This document shows positions 9,042 to 16,346 of a stretch of 31,586 bases of DNA, piece after piece; the first letter of the stretch is position 1, and the number at the start of each line of letters is the position of its first letter. The notes under the pieces were generated by a model. The model did not search any database and was not told the origin of the DNA. It saw nothing but the letters and a program-made list of their open reading frames with translations. Source of the stretch: an uncultured Oscillospiraceae bacterium. Its GTDB lineage: Bacteria; Bacillota; Clostridia; Oscillospirales; Oscillospiraceae. A program made the position numbers and the translations under genes. The DNA lies in NCBI GenBank assembly GCA_910584395.1, contig CAJUAS010000021.1:1-31586 (forward strand), given 5' to 3'.

Positions 9042-9070
9042 ATTATACACCAAAGTGAGCGGTCTGACAA
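9042..9070 (-). promoter_or_regulatory. Sigma-A promoter of the EF-G paralogue
   Basis: Read on the minus strand, TTGTCA (9065-9070) and a perfect TATAAT (9042-9047) are separated by 17 bases, about 50 bases upstream of the start codon. This is a near-consensus vegetative promoter and suggests strong, constitutive transcription. Confidence 0.8.
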
Positions 9071-9133
9071 CTACTATTTTCGGAAAAATGCCAAAGAAAT
9101 GAAAAACCCCCGGCGCGCTTGGCCCGCCAAGGC

Positions 9134-9162
9134 GCATAGCGGCCCGGAATCCGGGCATACTG
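9134..9162 (+). promoter_or_regulatory. Candidate sigma-G (forespore) promoter of the DUF421-DUF4363 pair
   Basis: GCATA at 9134-9138 and CATACTG at 9156-9162 are 17 bases apart, with the start codon 22 bases downstream. The remembered B. subtilis sigma-G pattern is GHATR, a 17-18 base gap, then CATnHTA; only the last base of the -10 differs. No sigma-A-like pair is visible in this interval. A short palindrome (GCCCGG-AAT-CCGGGC, 9142-9156) lies in the spacer. The assignment is by pattern only. Confidence 0.4.
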
Positions 9163-9184
9163 CCCGTGATGGGAGGGAGTTTGT

Positions 9185-9865
9185 GTGTTTATTGCCCTGT
9201 TTCGCACCGTGGTGCTCTATCTGCTGATCATTCTGGGCATTCGTCTGATGGGAAAACGGCAGGTGGGGGAGCTTGAGCCAAGCGAATTGGTGTTTACCCT
9301 CCTGATCGCCGATCTGGCGGCGGTGCCCATGCAGGATTTCGGCATCCCCCTGACCCGGGGAGTGATCCCTATTATTACGCTGCTGTGTGTGACGCTGCTG
9401 CTGTCTCTGCTCACCATGCGGAGCATCAAGTTCCGCGCGTTTATCTGCGGGCGGCCCAGCATCGTGGTAAGGGACGGCAAGCTCTGCCAGCAGGAGATGG
9501 CCAAAAACCGCTTCACGCTGGACGAGCTTTCCGAGGAGCTGCGAGTTCGGGGGTACAGCGACATTTCCAAGGTCAAGTACGCCATTTTGGAGACCAACGG
9601 GCAACTGACCGTGCTTTTGAATGCGGAGGAGCAGCCGGTGACGGCGGCGCAGATGGGCTTGACGCCCAAAGAGCCGGGTCTGCCCGCCGTCATCATCAGC
9701 GACGGGCGGCTGCTGGAGGACAATTTGAAAAAGCGTGGGCTGGACGACAAGTGGCTGGAAAAGCAATTGGCCCACAACCATGTGCGGCGGGTGAAGGATG
9801 TGTTCATCCTGTCGGTGGATGAACAGGGAACGGTGTTTTTTGCCAAAAAGGAGAAGGGCAAATGA
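9185..9865 (+). CDS. DUF421 (YetF-family) membrane protein
   Basis: 226 residues, starting at a GTG behind GGGAGGG (9171-9177). The N terminus has hydrophobic segments near 3-22, 35-50 and 58-78 with the family motif GIRLMGKRQVGELEPSEL at 18-35. A soluble region follows, with GRPSIVVRDGKL, the FTLDELSEELRVRGY block and ILETNGQLTVL. This layout matches DUF421/YetF proteins, whose biochemical role is unknown. DUF421 also occurs in the 2Duf protein of mobile spoVA operons linked to spore heat resistance, so a spore-membrane role is possible here. The next gene overlaps it by an ATGA junction. Confidence 0.9.
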   Translation: MFIALFRTVVLYLLIILGIRLMGKRQVGELEPSELVFTLLIADLAAVPMQDFGIPLTRGVIPIITLLCVTLLLSLLTMRSIKFRAFICGRPSIVVRDGKLCQQEMAKNRFTLDELSEELRVRGYSDISKVKYAILETNGQLTVLLNAEEQPVTAAQMGLTPKEPGLPAVIISDGRLLEDNLKKRGLDDKWLEKQLAHNHVRRVKDVFILSVDEQGTVFFAKKEKGK

Positions 9866-10242
9866 AAAAAGGGTGGCTGGCCATCGGGCTGCTGGCGGGG
9901 ATGGTAGTGCTGTCCCTGTGGCACGTGTCCGCGCTGAGAGGGCTGACGGCGGACTTGGGAGAACAGCTTCGCCGGGCGGAGACGCTGGCGGAGGGCGGGG
10001 ACTGGGACAGGGCGGAGGAGATCACAAGGGCGGCGTCGGAGCAGTGGAACGGCAGGGCCTTTTACCTCCATGTGACCTTGGATCACAAGACCGCCGACGA
10101 CATTGCCGTGGGCTTTGCCGAGACACTGGAGTCTTTGGCGTGGCAGGAGACGGGAGCGTATTCCGCGGCCAACGCCCGGCTCATGGAGCAGCTGGAGCTG
10201 CTGGGTGAGGTGGAGCGGCCGAATTTGGAAAACCTACTGTAG
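9862..10242 (+). CDS. DUF4363 family protein
   Basis: 126 residues. A short basic start (MKKGW) is followed by a single hydrophobic segment at about 5-24, so it is probably membrane-anchored. The rest is a helical, acidic domain with WDRAEEITRAASEQW and repeated E/L-rich helices ending at PNLENLL. This resembles DUF4363 proteins, often found next to DUF421 genes in Clostridia; no function is established. The ATG overlaps the DUF421 stop, which points to coupled translation and a joint role. Confidence 0.75.
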   Translation: MKKGWLAIGLLAGMVVLSLWHVSALRGLTADLGEQLRRAETLAEGGDWDRAEEITRAASEQWNGRAFYLHVTLDHKTADDIAVGFAETLESLAWQETGAYSAANARLMEQLELLGEVERPNLENLL

Positions 10243-10256
10243 GAGGAGCGTCAAAA

Positions 10257-10280
10257 AGCCCCCGGCTTCGGCCGGGGGCT
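10257..10280. terminator. Terminator with UUCG-type loop
   Basis: A ten-base-pair stem (10257-10266 and 10271-10280, AGCCCCCGGC) closes a TTCG loop. The minus-strand reading ends in TTTTT (10253-10257), so it is a good terminator for the LRR protein gene. On the plus strand no T-run follows, so arrest of the DUF4363 transcript would be weaker. Confidence 0.82.
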
Positions 10281-10298
10281 GACGTATGCGGGAAGAAT

Positions 10299-12137
10299 TC
10301 AATTGCTGGGGTCGTAGGGCTTGCCGGTCTCAACAAAAATGCCCTTGTCGGCGCTCCAGCCCACGTTGAAGCCCAGAGCCTTGCCCAGATCACGAAGCTG
10401 GTAGTAGGTGTACCCACCGCCGTTTTCGTCCATCAGGGTGAACGCCGCAAGATCGGCGGCTTTGCCGTTCACTAAGGTCTGGTCGGTGACTTCCTTGTAC
10501 ACCCGCCGGCCCGAAAACGGCGTGCTGCGCTCGCTGCCGTCCTTGGTGTAGCCCTGCCCGGTGGTGATGGTCACCTTGCCGTTCCAGTCCACCTGAAACT
10601 GGGCAGCCGAGCCGTTCAAAATGTCTGCCAGATCACGCAATTTAATGTAGTTGGTATCGTTGCCGCTCTGGTCCTTCAAGGCGTAGCACTGGAACTCAAC
10701 GGCCTTGCCGTCCACGTCCACCTTCTGGGTGGAGGGGTAGGCCACCTTGGCGGGCTGCTCGGGCGTGGTGCTGTTGTAATGGAAGGTGGCGCGGGTCGTA
10801 GAGCCGCGGGCCAGAGGGCTGTTGAACATCTTGATCTCAATGGCGTCCCACTGCTCCTCACTGCCGCCGTAGTAGACGTCGGTCACGTTCGGGCAGTTAT
10901 AGAACGCCGCCTGTCCGATGCTTGTCACGCTCTCTGGGATGGTCACGTTGGTCAGGTTGGAGCAGCCCCGGAACGAGCTGGAGGCGATGCCGGTCACGCC
11001 GCCCCGGAACACCGCCTTTGTCAGCGCCGTGCAGTTCTCAAACACGCTTGACCCCATTTTGGTCATGCTGCCCGGGATGGTCACCTCAGTCAGGGCGGTG
11101 CAGTTCTTGAACGCGTTTGTTTCGATCTCGGTCACGCTGTTCGGGATGTCCACATGAGCAAGGGCGGTGCAGCCGTTGAAGGTATACTGTCCGATTTTGG
11201 TCACGCTGTCCGGTATGGTCACCGCGGTCAGGGCGGTGCAGTCCCAGAATGTCCAAGTTCCCATGTCGGTCACGCTGTCCGGTATGTCCACGCTGGTCAG
11301 CGCCGTGCAGCCCTTGAACACGCCGTTTTTCAGGTATATTACGTTAGACGGGATGGTCACGCTTGTCAGCTTGGTGCAGTTTGCGAACGCGGAATCGTCA
11401 AGGGTGTTCACACTGGACGGGATGGTCACGCCGGAAATATCCTTATACTGGTTCTGGACAAAACAGCTGATCTGTCCCGTGCTGTATATCCCCATACGCC
11501 ATATTCCATCCGGCCATGTGATCTCCTCAACGATCTGGCGATCATCAGGGGCCATATCCCACAGATTCCATGTCGCGTCAAATATGATCCACCGGCCGTC
11601 CGCGCAGACCGCGCTCCAGGCGTGGGGCAAATTACTGGCCTCTCCGGCAATATATGCCGACGGCAGTCCGGCCAGCCGGAGCATAAAATTGGCGAGGTAG
11701 GCATATCCGGAACAGATCGCGCGGCGGTTATAAAACGCGTAGCCCAGTCCGCCGGACTGGGTCAAGCGCGTGTCCTGCTCCTCCGTCAGCCTGTCGCCGC
11801 GCCTTTGCATCAGCCAATATTCAAATGCCGTATGATCATATTCAATGTTCTTCGCCACCCACTCAAAGACGGCGCGGGCCTTTTCCGTCTCCGTTGTTTT
11901 CCCGGCTGTCAGGCTCTGCGTCAGCTCGACGATTTCCCGGAACGTGCGCTCCTCGTCCTCCTCGTTCCATGGCAGGCTGACGCTGTCAGGCGGAATAACC
12001 TCCGGCCGTTCGGACGGCAGCAGGGCCACCATCTCCGCGCCAGTCAGGGTGGGTTCCGTGTTCGCCGCAAAGGCCGGGGCGGTCAGGGGCACCAGCAGAG
12101 CCAGAGCCAAAAGCAGGGATATCACAGTTCGTTTCAT
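10299..12137 (-). CDS. Secreted transglutaminase-like / BspA-type LRR / stalk-domain protein
   Basis: 612 residues. Residues 1-24 form a signal peptide ending near AFA. A transglutaminase-like domain (about 65-200) carries a plausible Cys-His-Asp triad: C142 in AICSGYAY, H172 in LPHAWSAV and D187 in WIIFDATWN. Eight tandem 23-residue LRR_5 (BspA-like) repeats fill 237-420, with pattern VTIPxSVTxIGxxxFxxCTAL. Two copper-amine-oxidase-N-like stalk segments follow near 473-530 and 556-607 (YIKLRDLADIL and YYQLRDLGKALGF). It has no LPXTG, SLH or transmembrane anchor, so it is probably released or held by the stalk domain. BspA repeats elsewhere mediate adhesion; the transglutaminase fold could cross-link or cleave peptides. 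The substrate is unknown. Confidence 0.85.
   Translation of the reverse strand: MKRTVISLLLALALLVPLTAPAFAANTEPTLTGAEMVALLPSERPEVIPPDSVSLPWNEEDEERTFREIVELTQSLTAGKTTETEKARAVFEWVAKNIEYDHTAFEYWLMQRRGDRLTEEQDTRLTQSGGLGYAFYNRRAICSGYAYLANFMLRLAGLPSAYIAGEASNLPHAWSAVCADGRWIIFDATWNLWDMAPDDRQIVEEITWPDGIWRMGIYSTGQISCFVQNQYKDISGVTIPSSVNTLDDSAFANCTKLTSVTIPSNVIYLKNGVFKGCTALTSVDIPDSVTDMGTWTFWDCTALTAVTIPDSVTKIGQYTFNGCTALAHVDIPNSVTEIETNAFKNCTALTEVTIPGSMTKMGSSVFENCTALTKAVFRGGVTGIASSSFRGCSNLTNVTIPESVTSIGQAAFYNCPNVTDVYYGGSEEQWDAIEIKMFNSPLARGSTTRATFHYNSTTPEQPAKVAYPSTQKVDVDGKAVEFQCYALKDQSGNDTNYIKLRDLADILNGSAAQFQVDWNGKVTITTGQGYTKDGSERSTPFSGRRVYKEVTDQTLVNGKAADLAAFTLMDENGGGYTYYQLRDLGKALGFNVGWSADKGIFVETGKPYDPSN
10878..11429 (-). 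repeat. Eight tandem 69-bp units encoding BspA-type LRRs
   Basis: Residues 237-420 of the surface protein divide exactly into eight 23-residue units without spacer. Unit 7 is the most divergent (AVFRGGVTGIASSSF). At the DNA level the units are imperfect but recognisable (GGGATGGTCAC and GCGGTGCAG recur), so recombination could change copy number. Confidence 0.88.
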
Positions 12138-12168
12138 GTTCTTCTCTCCCTCTAACTAAGGTGATTCT

Positions 12169-12197
12169 ATTTTATCAGAACAGGGCGGAAAAGGCAA
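12169..12197 (-). promoter_or_regulatory. Promoter of the LRR protein gene
   Basis: On the minus strand TTGCCT (12192-12197) and TAAAAT (12169-12174) are 17 bases apart, about 31 bases before the ATG. It is a reasonable sigma-A match with one or two deviations in each hexamer. Confidence 0.5.
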
Positions 12198-12229
12198 ACT
12201 TTTTCCTTTGGAGGGGAAACGGGTTTTTG

Positions 12230-12258
12230 TTGCAAATTGCTTTGACAGCCGTTATAAT
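12230..12258 (+). promoter_or_regulatory. Promoter of the ruvC-ruvA-ruvB operon
   Basis: TTGCAA (12230-12235) and TATAAT (12253-12258) are spaced by 17 bases, 38 bases before the ruvC TTG start. A TTGACA at 12242-12247 lies too close to this -10 to pair with it. No SOS (DinR) box, CGAACATATGTTCG-like, is recognisable. Confidence 0.65.
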
Positions 12259-12296
12259 AGTAAAGTTAGCAGGTTAAAATTGGGAGGTGCGCTCGC

Positions 12297-12785
12297 TTGG
12301 TCATTTTGGGCATCGACCCCGGCTATGCCATCGTGGGCTTCGGGGTGCTGGAAAAGACCCGGGGGCTGGACGCCCGGCTCATCGCCTGCGGGGCGATCAA
12401 CACCCCGGCAGGACTCCCCCTTTCCAAGCGGCTTTTGCAGATCAGCGACGATATGCGCGCGCTGATCGCCCGGTTTTCTCCTGACGTGATGGCCATTGAG
12501 AAGCTCTACTTCGGCAACAACGTCACCACCGGCATCGGGGTGGCCCAAGCCCGGGGGGTCATTTTGGCGGAGGCCGAGCGGGAGGGACTGGCCATCTACG
12601 AGTACGACCCCTCTCAGGTGAAGTCGGCGGTGACCGGCTACGGCAAGGCGGAAAAGCGGCAGGTGATGGACATGACCAAGCGGCTTTTGCACCTCAATGC
12701 CGTGCCCAAGCCCGACGACGCCGCCGACGCGGTGGCCATTGCATTGTGCCATGCCCGAAGCAGCACGTCATTATTACATGTATAA
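12297..12785 (+). CDS. ruvC: Crossover junction endodeoxyribonuclease RuvC
   Basis: 162 residues, starting at a TTG behind GGGAGGTG (12282-12289). The resolvase cuts Holliday junctions symmetrically. The four acidic metal ligands are all present: D7 in GIDPGY, E68 in AIEKLYF, and D141 and D144 in DDAADA. FGNN and YDPSQVKSAVTGYGKA are also family motifs. It is the first gene after a good promoter and is followed by ruvA, 14 bases downstream. The TTG choice fits both the ribosome site and the family N terminus. Confidence 0.96.
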   Translation: MVILGIDPGYAIVGFGVLEKTRGLDARLIACGAINTPAGLPLSKRLLQISDDMRALIARFSPDVMAIEKLYFGNNVTTGIGVAQARGVILAEAEREGLAIYEYDPSQVKSAVTGYGKAEKRQVMDMTKRLLHLNAVPKPDDAADAVAIALCHARSSTSLLHV

Positions 12786-12799
12786 GCAGGTGAACACGG

Positions 12800-13405
12800 A
12801 TGTATTATTATGTACGGGGCGAGGTGGCCCATATCGCGCCCCATCTGGCGGTCATCGACTGCGGCGGGGTGGGGTATGCCTGCCGCACCACCCAGAACAC
12901 CCTGTCCTACCTCAAGCGGGGACAGCAGGCCAAGCTCTATACTTACCTCAACGTTCGGGAGGACGCCATGGAGCTGTACGGCTTTTCCTCCGAGAGCGAG
13001 CTGAGCTGCTTCCAAATGCTGCTGGGGGTGTCCGGGGTTGGGCCGAAGGCGGCGCTGGCCATGCTGTCCGCCACCACGCCGGAGGGGCTGGCCGCCAGCG
13101 TCATCACCGGGGACGAGCGGGCCTTGACCGCCGCGCAGGGGGTGGGCAAAAAGATCGCCCAGCGGGTGATCTTGGAGCTGAAGGATAAGCTGGCCAAGGG
13201 GCAGCTCCCCGCCGCCGGCGGGGAGAGCTACGGGGGAAGCGGAGTCACCGTCATCCCCCAAAATAAGGCCAGCGAGGCCGCCGCGGCGCTGGCCGTGCTG
13301 GGATATTCCGCTCAGGAGGTGGCTGTGGCCCTCAAGGGGATTGATCTGGAAAGCCTGCCCTTGGAGGAGATCGTCCGTCAGGCATTGAAGAAAATGATTA
13401 AATAA
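12800..13405 (+). CDS. ruvA: Holliday junction DNA helicase subunit RuvA
   Basis: 201 residues. The N-terminal OB fold (MYYYVRGEVAHIAPHLAVIDCGGVGY) is followed by two helix-hairpin-helix segments (LLGVSGVGPKAALAML and LTAAQGVGKKIAQRVILELKDKL). The C-terminal RuvB-contact domain is at about 155-201 (AAAALAVLGYSAQEV). RuvA holds the junction as a tetramer and loads RuvB. The ribosome site is weak (GCAGGTGA), so translation may depend partly on ruvC. In most genomes ruvB follows directly; here a lipoprotein gene intervenes. Confidence 0.96.
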   Translation: MYYYVRGEVAHIAPHLAVIDCGGVGYACRTTQNTLSYLKRGQQAKLYTYLNVREDAMELYGFSSESELSCFQMLLGVSGVGPKAALAMLSATTPEGLAASVITGDERALTAAQGVGKKIAQRVILELKDKLAKGQLPAAGGESYGGSGVTVIPQNKASEAAAALAVLGYSAQEVAVALKGIDLESLPLEEIVRQALKKMIK

Positions 13406-13428
13406 GTTTATTTTAGGAGGAATTTGGT

Positions 13429-13800
13429 ATGAAAAAGCGTGTTTTAGCCCTTGCCCTTGCTCTTGTGATGGTGCTCGCTCTGTGTGCCTGCGGCGGTAAG
13501 ACGACCAGCGCCACAGTGACCGTCACCGTCGTCCACGGCGACGGCAGCTCCAAGGACTTCACCGTCAAGACCGACAAGGAGATGTTGGGGGAGGCCCTCA
13601 CCGACGAGAAGTTAGTGGACGGCGAGGACGGCCCTTACGGCCTGTTCATCAAGACGGTGGACGGCGAGACCGCCGACGACGCCAAGCAGGAGTGGTGGTG
13701 TCTCACCAAGGGCGGCGAGAGCGTGGAGACCGGCGTGGATTCCACTCCGGTGGAGGACGGCGCGACCTATGAACTGACCCTGACCACCGGGTGGGAATGA
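13429..13800 (+). CDS. DUF4430 lipoprotein inserted between ruvA and ruvB
   Basis: 123 residues. The N terminus is a lipoprotein signal with lipobox L-C-A-C, the lipidated cysteine being C21 in ALCACGG. The mature part (about 28-123) is one compact beta-rich domain with VTVTVVHGDGSSKDFTV, TDKEMLGEAL, YGLFIKTVDG, EWWCLTKGG and GATYELTLTTGW. This matches DUF4430, related to the C-terminal domain of transcobalamin-like proteins and often found in cell-surface proteins; a ligand is not known. TAGGAGGAATTTG upstream is a strong ribosome site, and no terminator or promoter separates it from ruvA or ruvB. It has no obvious link to recombination and may simply share the transcript. Confidence 0.85.
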   Translation: MKKRVLALALALVMVLALCACGGKTTSATVTVTVVHGDGSSKDFTVKTDKEMLGEALTDEKLVDGEDGPYGLFIKTVDGETADDAKQEWWCLTKGGESVETGVDSTPVEDGATYELTLTTGWE

Positions 13801-13826
13801 GAGAAACACAAATGAGGTGAGACCCC

Positions 13827-14885
13827 TTGAGCATCGACTTTTCCGAGAGCGGCTTTGAGACGGAGCAGCCGTTGGTAGCCACCTCCCTTCTCCGCGAGGA
13901 CGAGGGGGAGTGCTCTCTGCGCCCCAAGACCCTTGGGGAGTACATCGGGCAGAAAAAGGCCAAGGAGAATCTGACGGTGTTCATTCAGGCGGCGAAGCTG
14001 CGAGGCGAGCCGCTGGATCACGTTCTTCTCCACGGCCCTCCGGGGCTGGGCAAGACCACCCTCTCCGGCATCATCGCCAACGAGATGGGGGTGAACATCC
14101 GCATCACCTCCGGGCCGGCCATTGAAAAACCCGGCGACTTGGCGGCGCTGCTCACCAACCTGCAGGAGAATGACATCCTCTTTGTGGACGAGATCCACCG
14201 CCTCAACCGGCAGGTGGAGGAGATCTTGTACCCCGCCATGGAGGACTACGCCATCGACATTATCATCGGCAAAGGCCCGTCGGCCAACTCCATCCGGCTG
14301 GATCTGCCCCGGTTCACCCTCATCGGGGCGACCACACGGGCGGGACAGCTCTCCGCGCCCCTGCGCGACCGCTTTGGGGTCACCCTGAGGCTGGAGCTTT
14401 ACACACCTGAGGAGCTGGCCCTGATCGTGAAACGTTCGGCGGGCATTTTGGAAGTGCCCATCGAGGACGGGGGAGCGATGGAGATCGCCAAACGCTCCCG
14501 GGGCACGCCCCGGATCGCCAACCGTATGCTGCGCCGGGTGCGGGACTTTGCTCAGGTGAAGGCGGGGGGCATCATCACCCGTCAGGTGGCGGACGAGGCC
14601 CTCACCGCTTTAGAGGTAGACCACTTGGGGCTGGACGCGGTTGACCGGCGGATGCTTCGCAGCATCATCGACAACTACCGGGGCGGCCCGGTGGGATTGG
14701 ACACCTTGGCGGCCACCATCAACGAGGAATCGGTGACGCTGGAGGACGTGTACGAGCCATATCTTATGCAGCTTGGCTTTTTGACCCGCACCCCCCGGGG
14801 GCGGTGCGTGACGGTCAAGGCATATCAGCATTTGGGGCTGAGCGTCCCTGCTGCGCCCGGCGGTCTCGATCAATTGACGCTCTGA
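13827..14885 (+). CDS. ruvB: Holliday junction branch-migration ATPase RuvB
   Basis: 352 residues from a TTG start behind TGAGGTGA (13813-13820). It is an AAA+ hexameric motor. Walker A GPPGLGKTT is at 70-78 and Walker B ILFVDEIHRL is at 117-126 (D121, E122). Sensor 1 lies in LIGATTRAG, and the winged-helix C terminus contains GGPVGLDTLAATI and YEPYLMQLGFLTRTPRGR. It drives branch migration on junctions bound by RuvA. An upstream alternative start would add residues unlike the family. glmM follows after a 24-base gap. Confidence 0.97.
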   Translation: MSIDFSESGFETEQPLVATSLLREDEGECSLRPKTLGEYIGQKKAKENLTVFIQAAKLRGEPLDHVLLHGPPGLGKTTLSGIIANEMGVNIRITSGPAIEKPGDLAALLTNLQENDILFVDEIHRLNRQVEEILYPAMEDYAIDIIIGKGPSANSIRLDLPRFTLIGATTRAGQLSAPLRDRFGVTLRLELYTPEELALIVKRSAGILEVPIEDGGAMEIAKRSRGTPRIANRMLRRVRDFAQVKAGGIITRQVADEALTALEVDHLGLDAVDRRMLRSIIDNYRGGPVGLDTLAATINEESVTLEDVYEPYLMQLGFLTRTPRGRCVTVKAYQHLGLSVPAAPGGLDQLTL

Positions 14886-14909
14886 TTTTTGGGAAAAGAG
14901 GATCATGGT

Positions 14910-16262
14910 ATGGGCAAACTGTTTGGAACGGACGGCATTCGCGGGGTGGTCAACGCCGGGCTGGATGCCGCTCTGGCCTATCAGGTGGGGTTGGCGACGG
15001 CGGCGGTGCTTCGCAGGGATCAGGACGGGAAAAAGCCGGTGGTGACCATCGGCAAGGACACCCGCATTTCCTCCGACGTGCTGGAGGGGGCGCTGGTGGC
15101 GGGACTGTGCTCCGCCGGGGCGGACGTATTGCATCTGGGAGTGTTCCCCACCCCCGCCGTGGCCTTTGCCACGGTGGATAACCACGCCGACGCGGGGGTG
15201 GTCATCTCCGCCTCCCACAACCCCTTTGAGCATAACGGCATCAAGATCTTCAACGGCAAGGGTTTCAAGCTCTCCGACGCGCTGGAGAACCAGATCGAGG
15301 ACATCATTTTGAACCATGTGGACGTGCCGCTGATGACCCATGGGGACATCGGCAAGGTCGTCTATTTAGACGCCAACGAGCGGGAGCGGTATCTGGATCA
15401 TCTGGCGAGTACCATTGACACCGATCTGGCGGGGCTTCGCGTTGCAGTGGACTGCGCCAACGGCGCGTCCTCCGCCACAGCGCCCTATTTATTCGCCCGT
15501 TTCCCCAAGCTGAAGTGCGATATCTCCTGCGCCGAGCCGGACGGCGTGAACATCAACAACGGCTGCGGCTCTACTCATCTGGAGGCGTTGCAGGCCCGGA
15601 TGAAAACGGGGGAATACGATCTGGGGCTGGCCTTTGACGGGGACGCCGACCGCTTTTTGGCGGTGGATGAGCTGGGCAGCCCCATCGACGGCGACCAGAT
15701 CATGGCCATCTGCGGCAGCGATCTGATGGCCCGGGGGGAGCTGCCCTCCAACGCCGTGGTGGCCACGGTGATGTCCAATTTAGGCTTCCGGATGTTCACC
15801 AAGGAGCGGGGAATGACGCTGGAGATCACCGACGTGGGCGACCGCAACGTCTTGGAGCGGATGCAGGAGAAGGGCTACGCGCTGGGGGGCGAACAGTCGG
15901 GCCACACCATTTTTCTTCAGTACGCCACCACCGGCGACGGGGAGCTTTCCGCCCTCCAGCTCCTTCAGGTGTTGAAGAAGTCGGGCAAAAAAGCCTCTGA
16001 GCTGGCGGCGATGTGCAAGGTCTATCCTCAGGTGCTCATCAACGTCCCTATGGCGGACAAGGCCGCCAAGGAGAAGGTCATGGCCTCTCCTGAACTGGCC
16101 GCGGCGGTGGAACAGACAGAGCGGGCTTTGGCCGGCAAGGGCCGGGTGCTGGTGCGGGCGTCGGGGACGGAGTCGCTGGTGCGGGTCATGGTGGAGGCCA
16201 CCGACGACGCGCAGGCCCGGACTGCGGCGGAGGGTTTGGTCAATTTGATCAAAAAGCTGTGA
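14910..16262 (+). CDS. glmM: Phosphoglucosamine mutase
   Basis: 450 residues from the ATG with AGAGGA about 7 bases upstream; MGKLFGTDGIRGV is the family N terminus. An in-frame TTG at 14889 would add seven residues without homology, so I rejected it. The enzyme interconverts glucosamine 6- and 1-phosphate for UDP-GlcNAc and peptidoglycan. The catalytic serine is S102 in ISASHNPFEHNG, the metal loop is FDGDADR near 245, and the phosphate-binding RASGTESLVRVM is near the C terminus. GlmM is activated by serine phosphorylation in its family. It ends the ruv transcript; no strong terminator follows. Confidence 0.96.
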   Translation: MGKLFGTDGIRGVVNAGLDAALAYQVGLATAAVLRRDQDGKKPVVTIGKDTRISSDVLEGALVAGLCSAGADVLHLGVFPTPAVAFATVDNHADAGVVISASHNPFEHNGIKIFNGKGFKLSDALENQIEDIILNHVDVPLMTHGDIGKVVYLDANERERYLDHLASTIDTDLAGLRVAVDCANGASSATAPYLFARFPKLKCDISCAEPDGVNINNGCGSTHLEALQARMKTGEYDLGLAFDGDADRFLAVDELGSPIDGDQIMAICGSDLMARGELPSNAVVATVMSNLGFRMFTKERGMTLEITDVGDRNVLERMQEKGYALGGEQSGHTIFLQYATTGDGELSALQLLQVLKKSGKKASELAAMCKVYPQVLINVPMADKAAKEKVMASPELAAAVEQTERALAGKGRVLVRASGTESLVRVMVEATDDAQARTAAEGLVNLIKKL

Positions 16263-16299
16263 AAATTTAAGGGCAGATAAAATAATTTGCCCAAATCCC

Positions 16300-16329
16300 T
16301 TGACAAGCGGACGGGAAGTATAATATAAT
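16300..16329 (+). promoter_or_regulatory. Promoter of the SigH-like sigma factor
   Basis: A perfect TTGACA (16300-16305) and a perfect TATAAT (16324-16329) are separated by 18 bases, followed 18 bases later by the start codon. Such a short leader leaves room only for a purine-rich ribosome site (CGAGGAACG). A second overlapping TATAAT begins at 16319 but with a 13-base gap. Confidence 0.78.
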
Positions 16330-16346
16330 GTGCGAGGAACGAACGA

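Noticed and set aside
9101..9135. A possible minus-strand terminator upstream of DUF421
   Set aside because: The imperfect stem is separated from the T-run by eight GC-rich bases, and no minus-strand gene ends there.
10878..11429. Periodic repeats considered as a CRISPR array
   Set aside because: The period is 69 bases without unique spacers and translates to regular LRR units in frame.
12297..16262. An SOS box controlling ruvCAB
   Set aside because: No GAAC-4-GTTC-type site is seen near the promoter at 12230-12258.
16270..16295. A hairpin after glmM as terminator
   Set aside because: The stem is about five to seven pairs with a mismatch and is not followed by a T-run.
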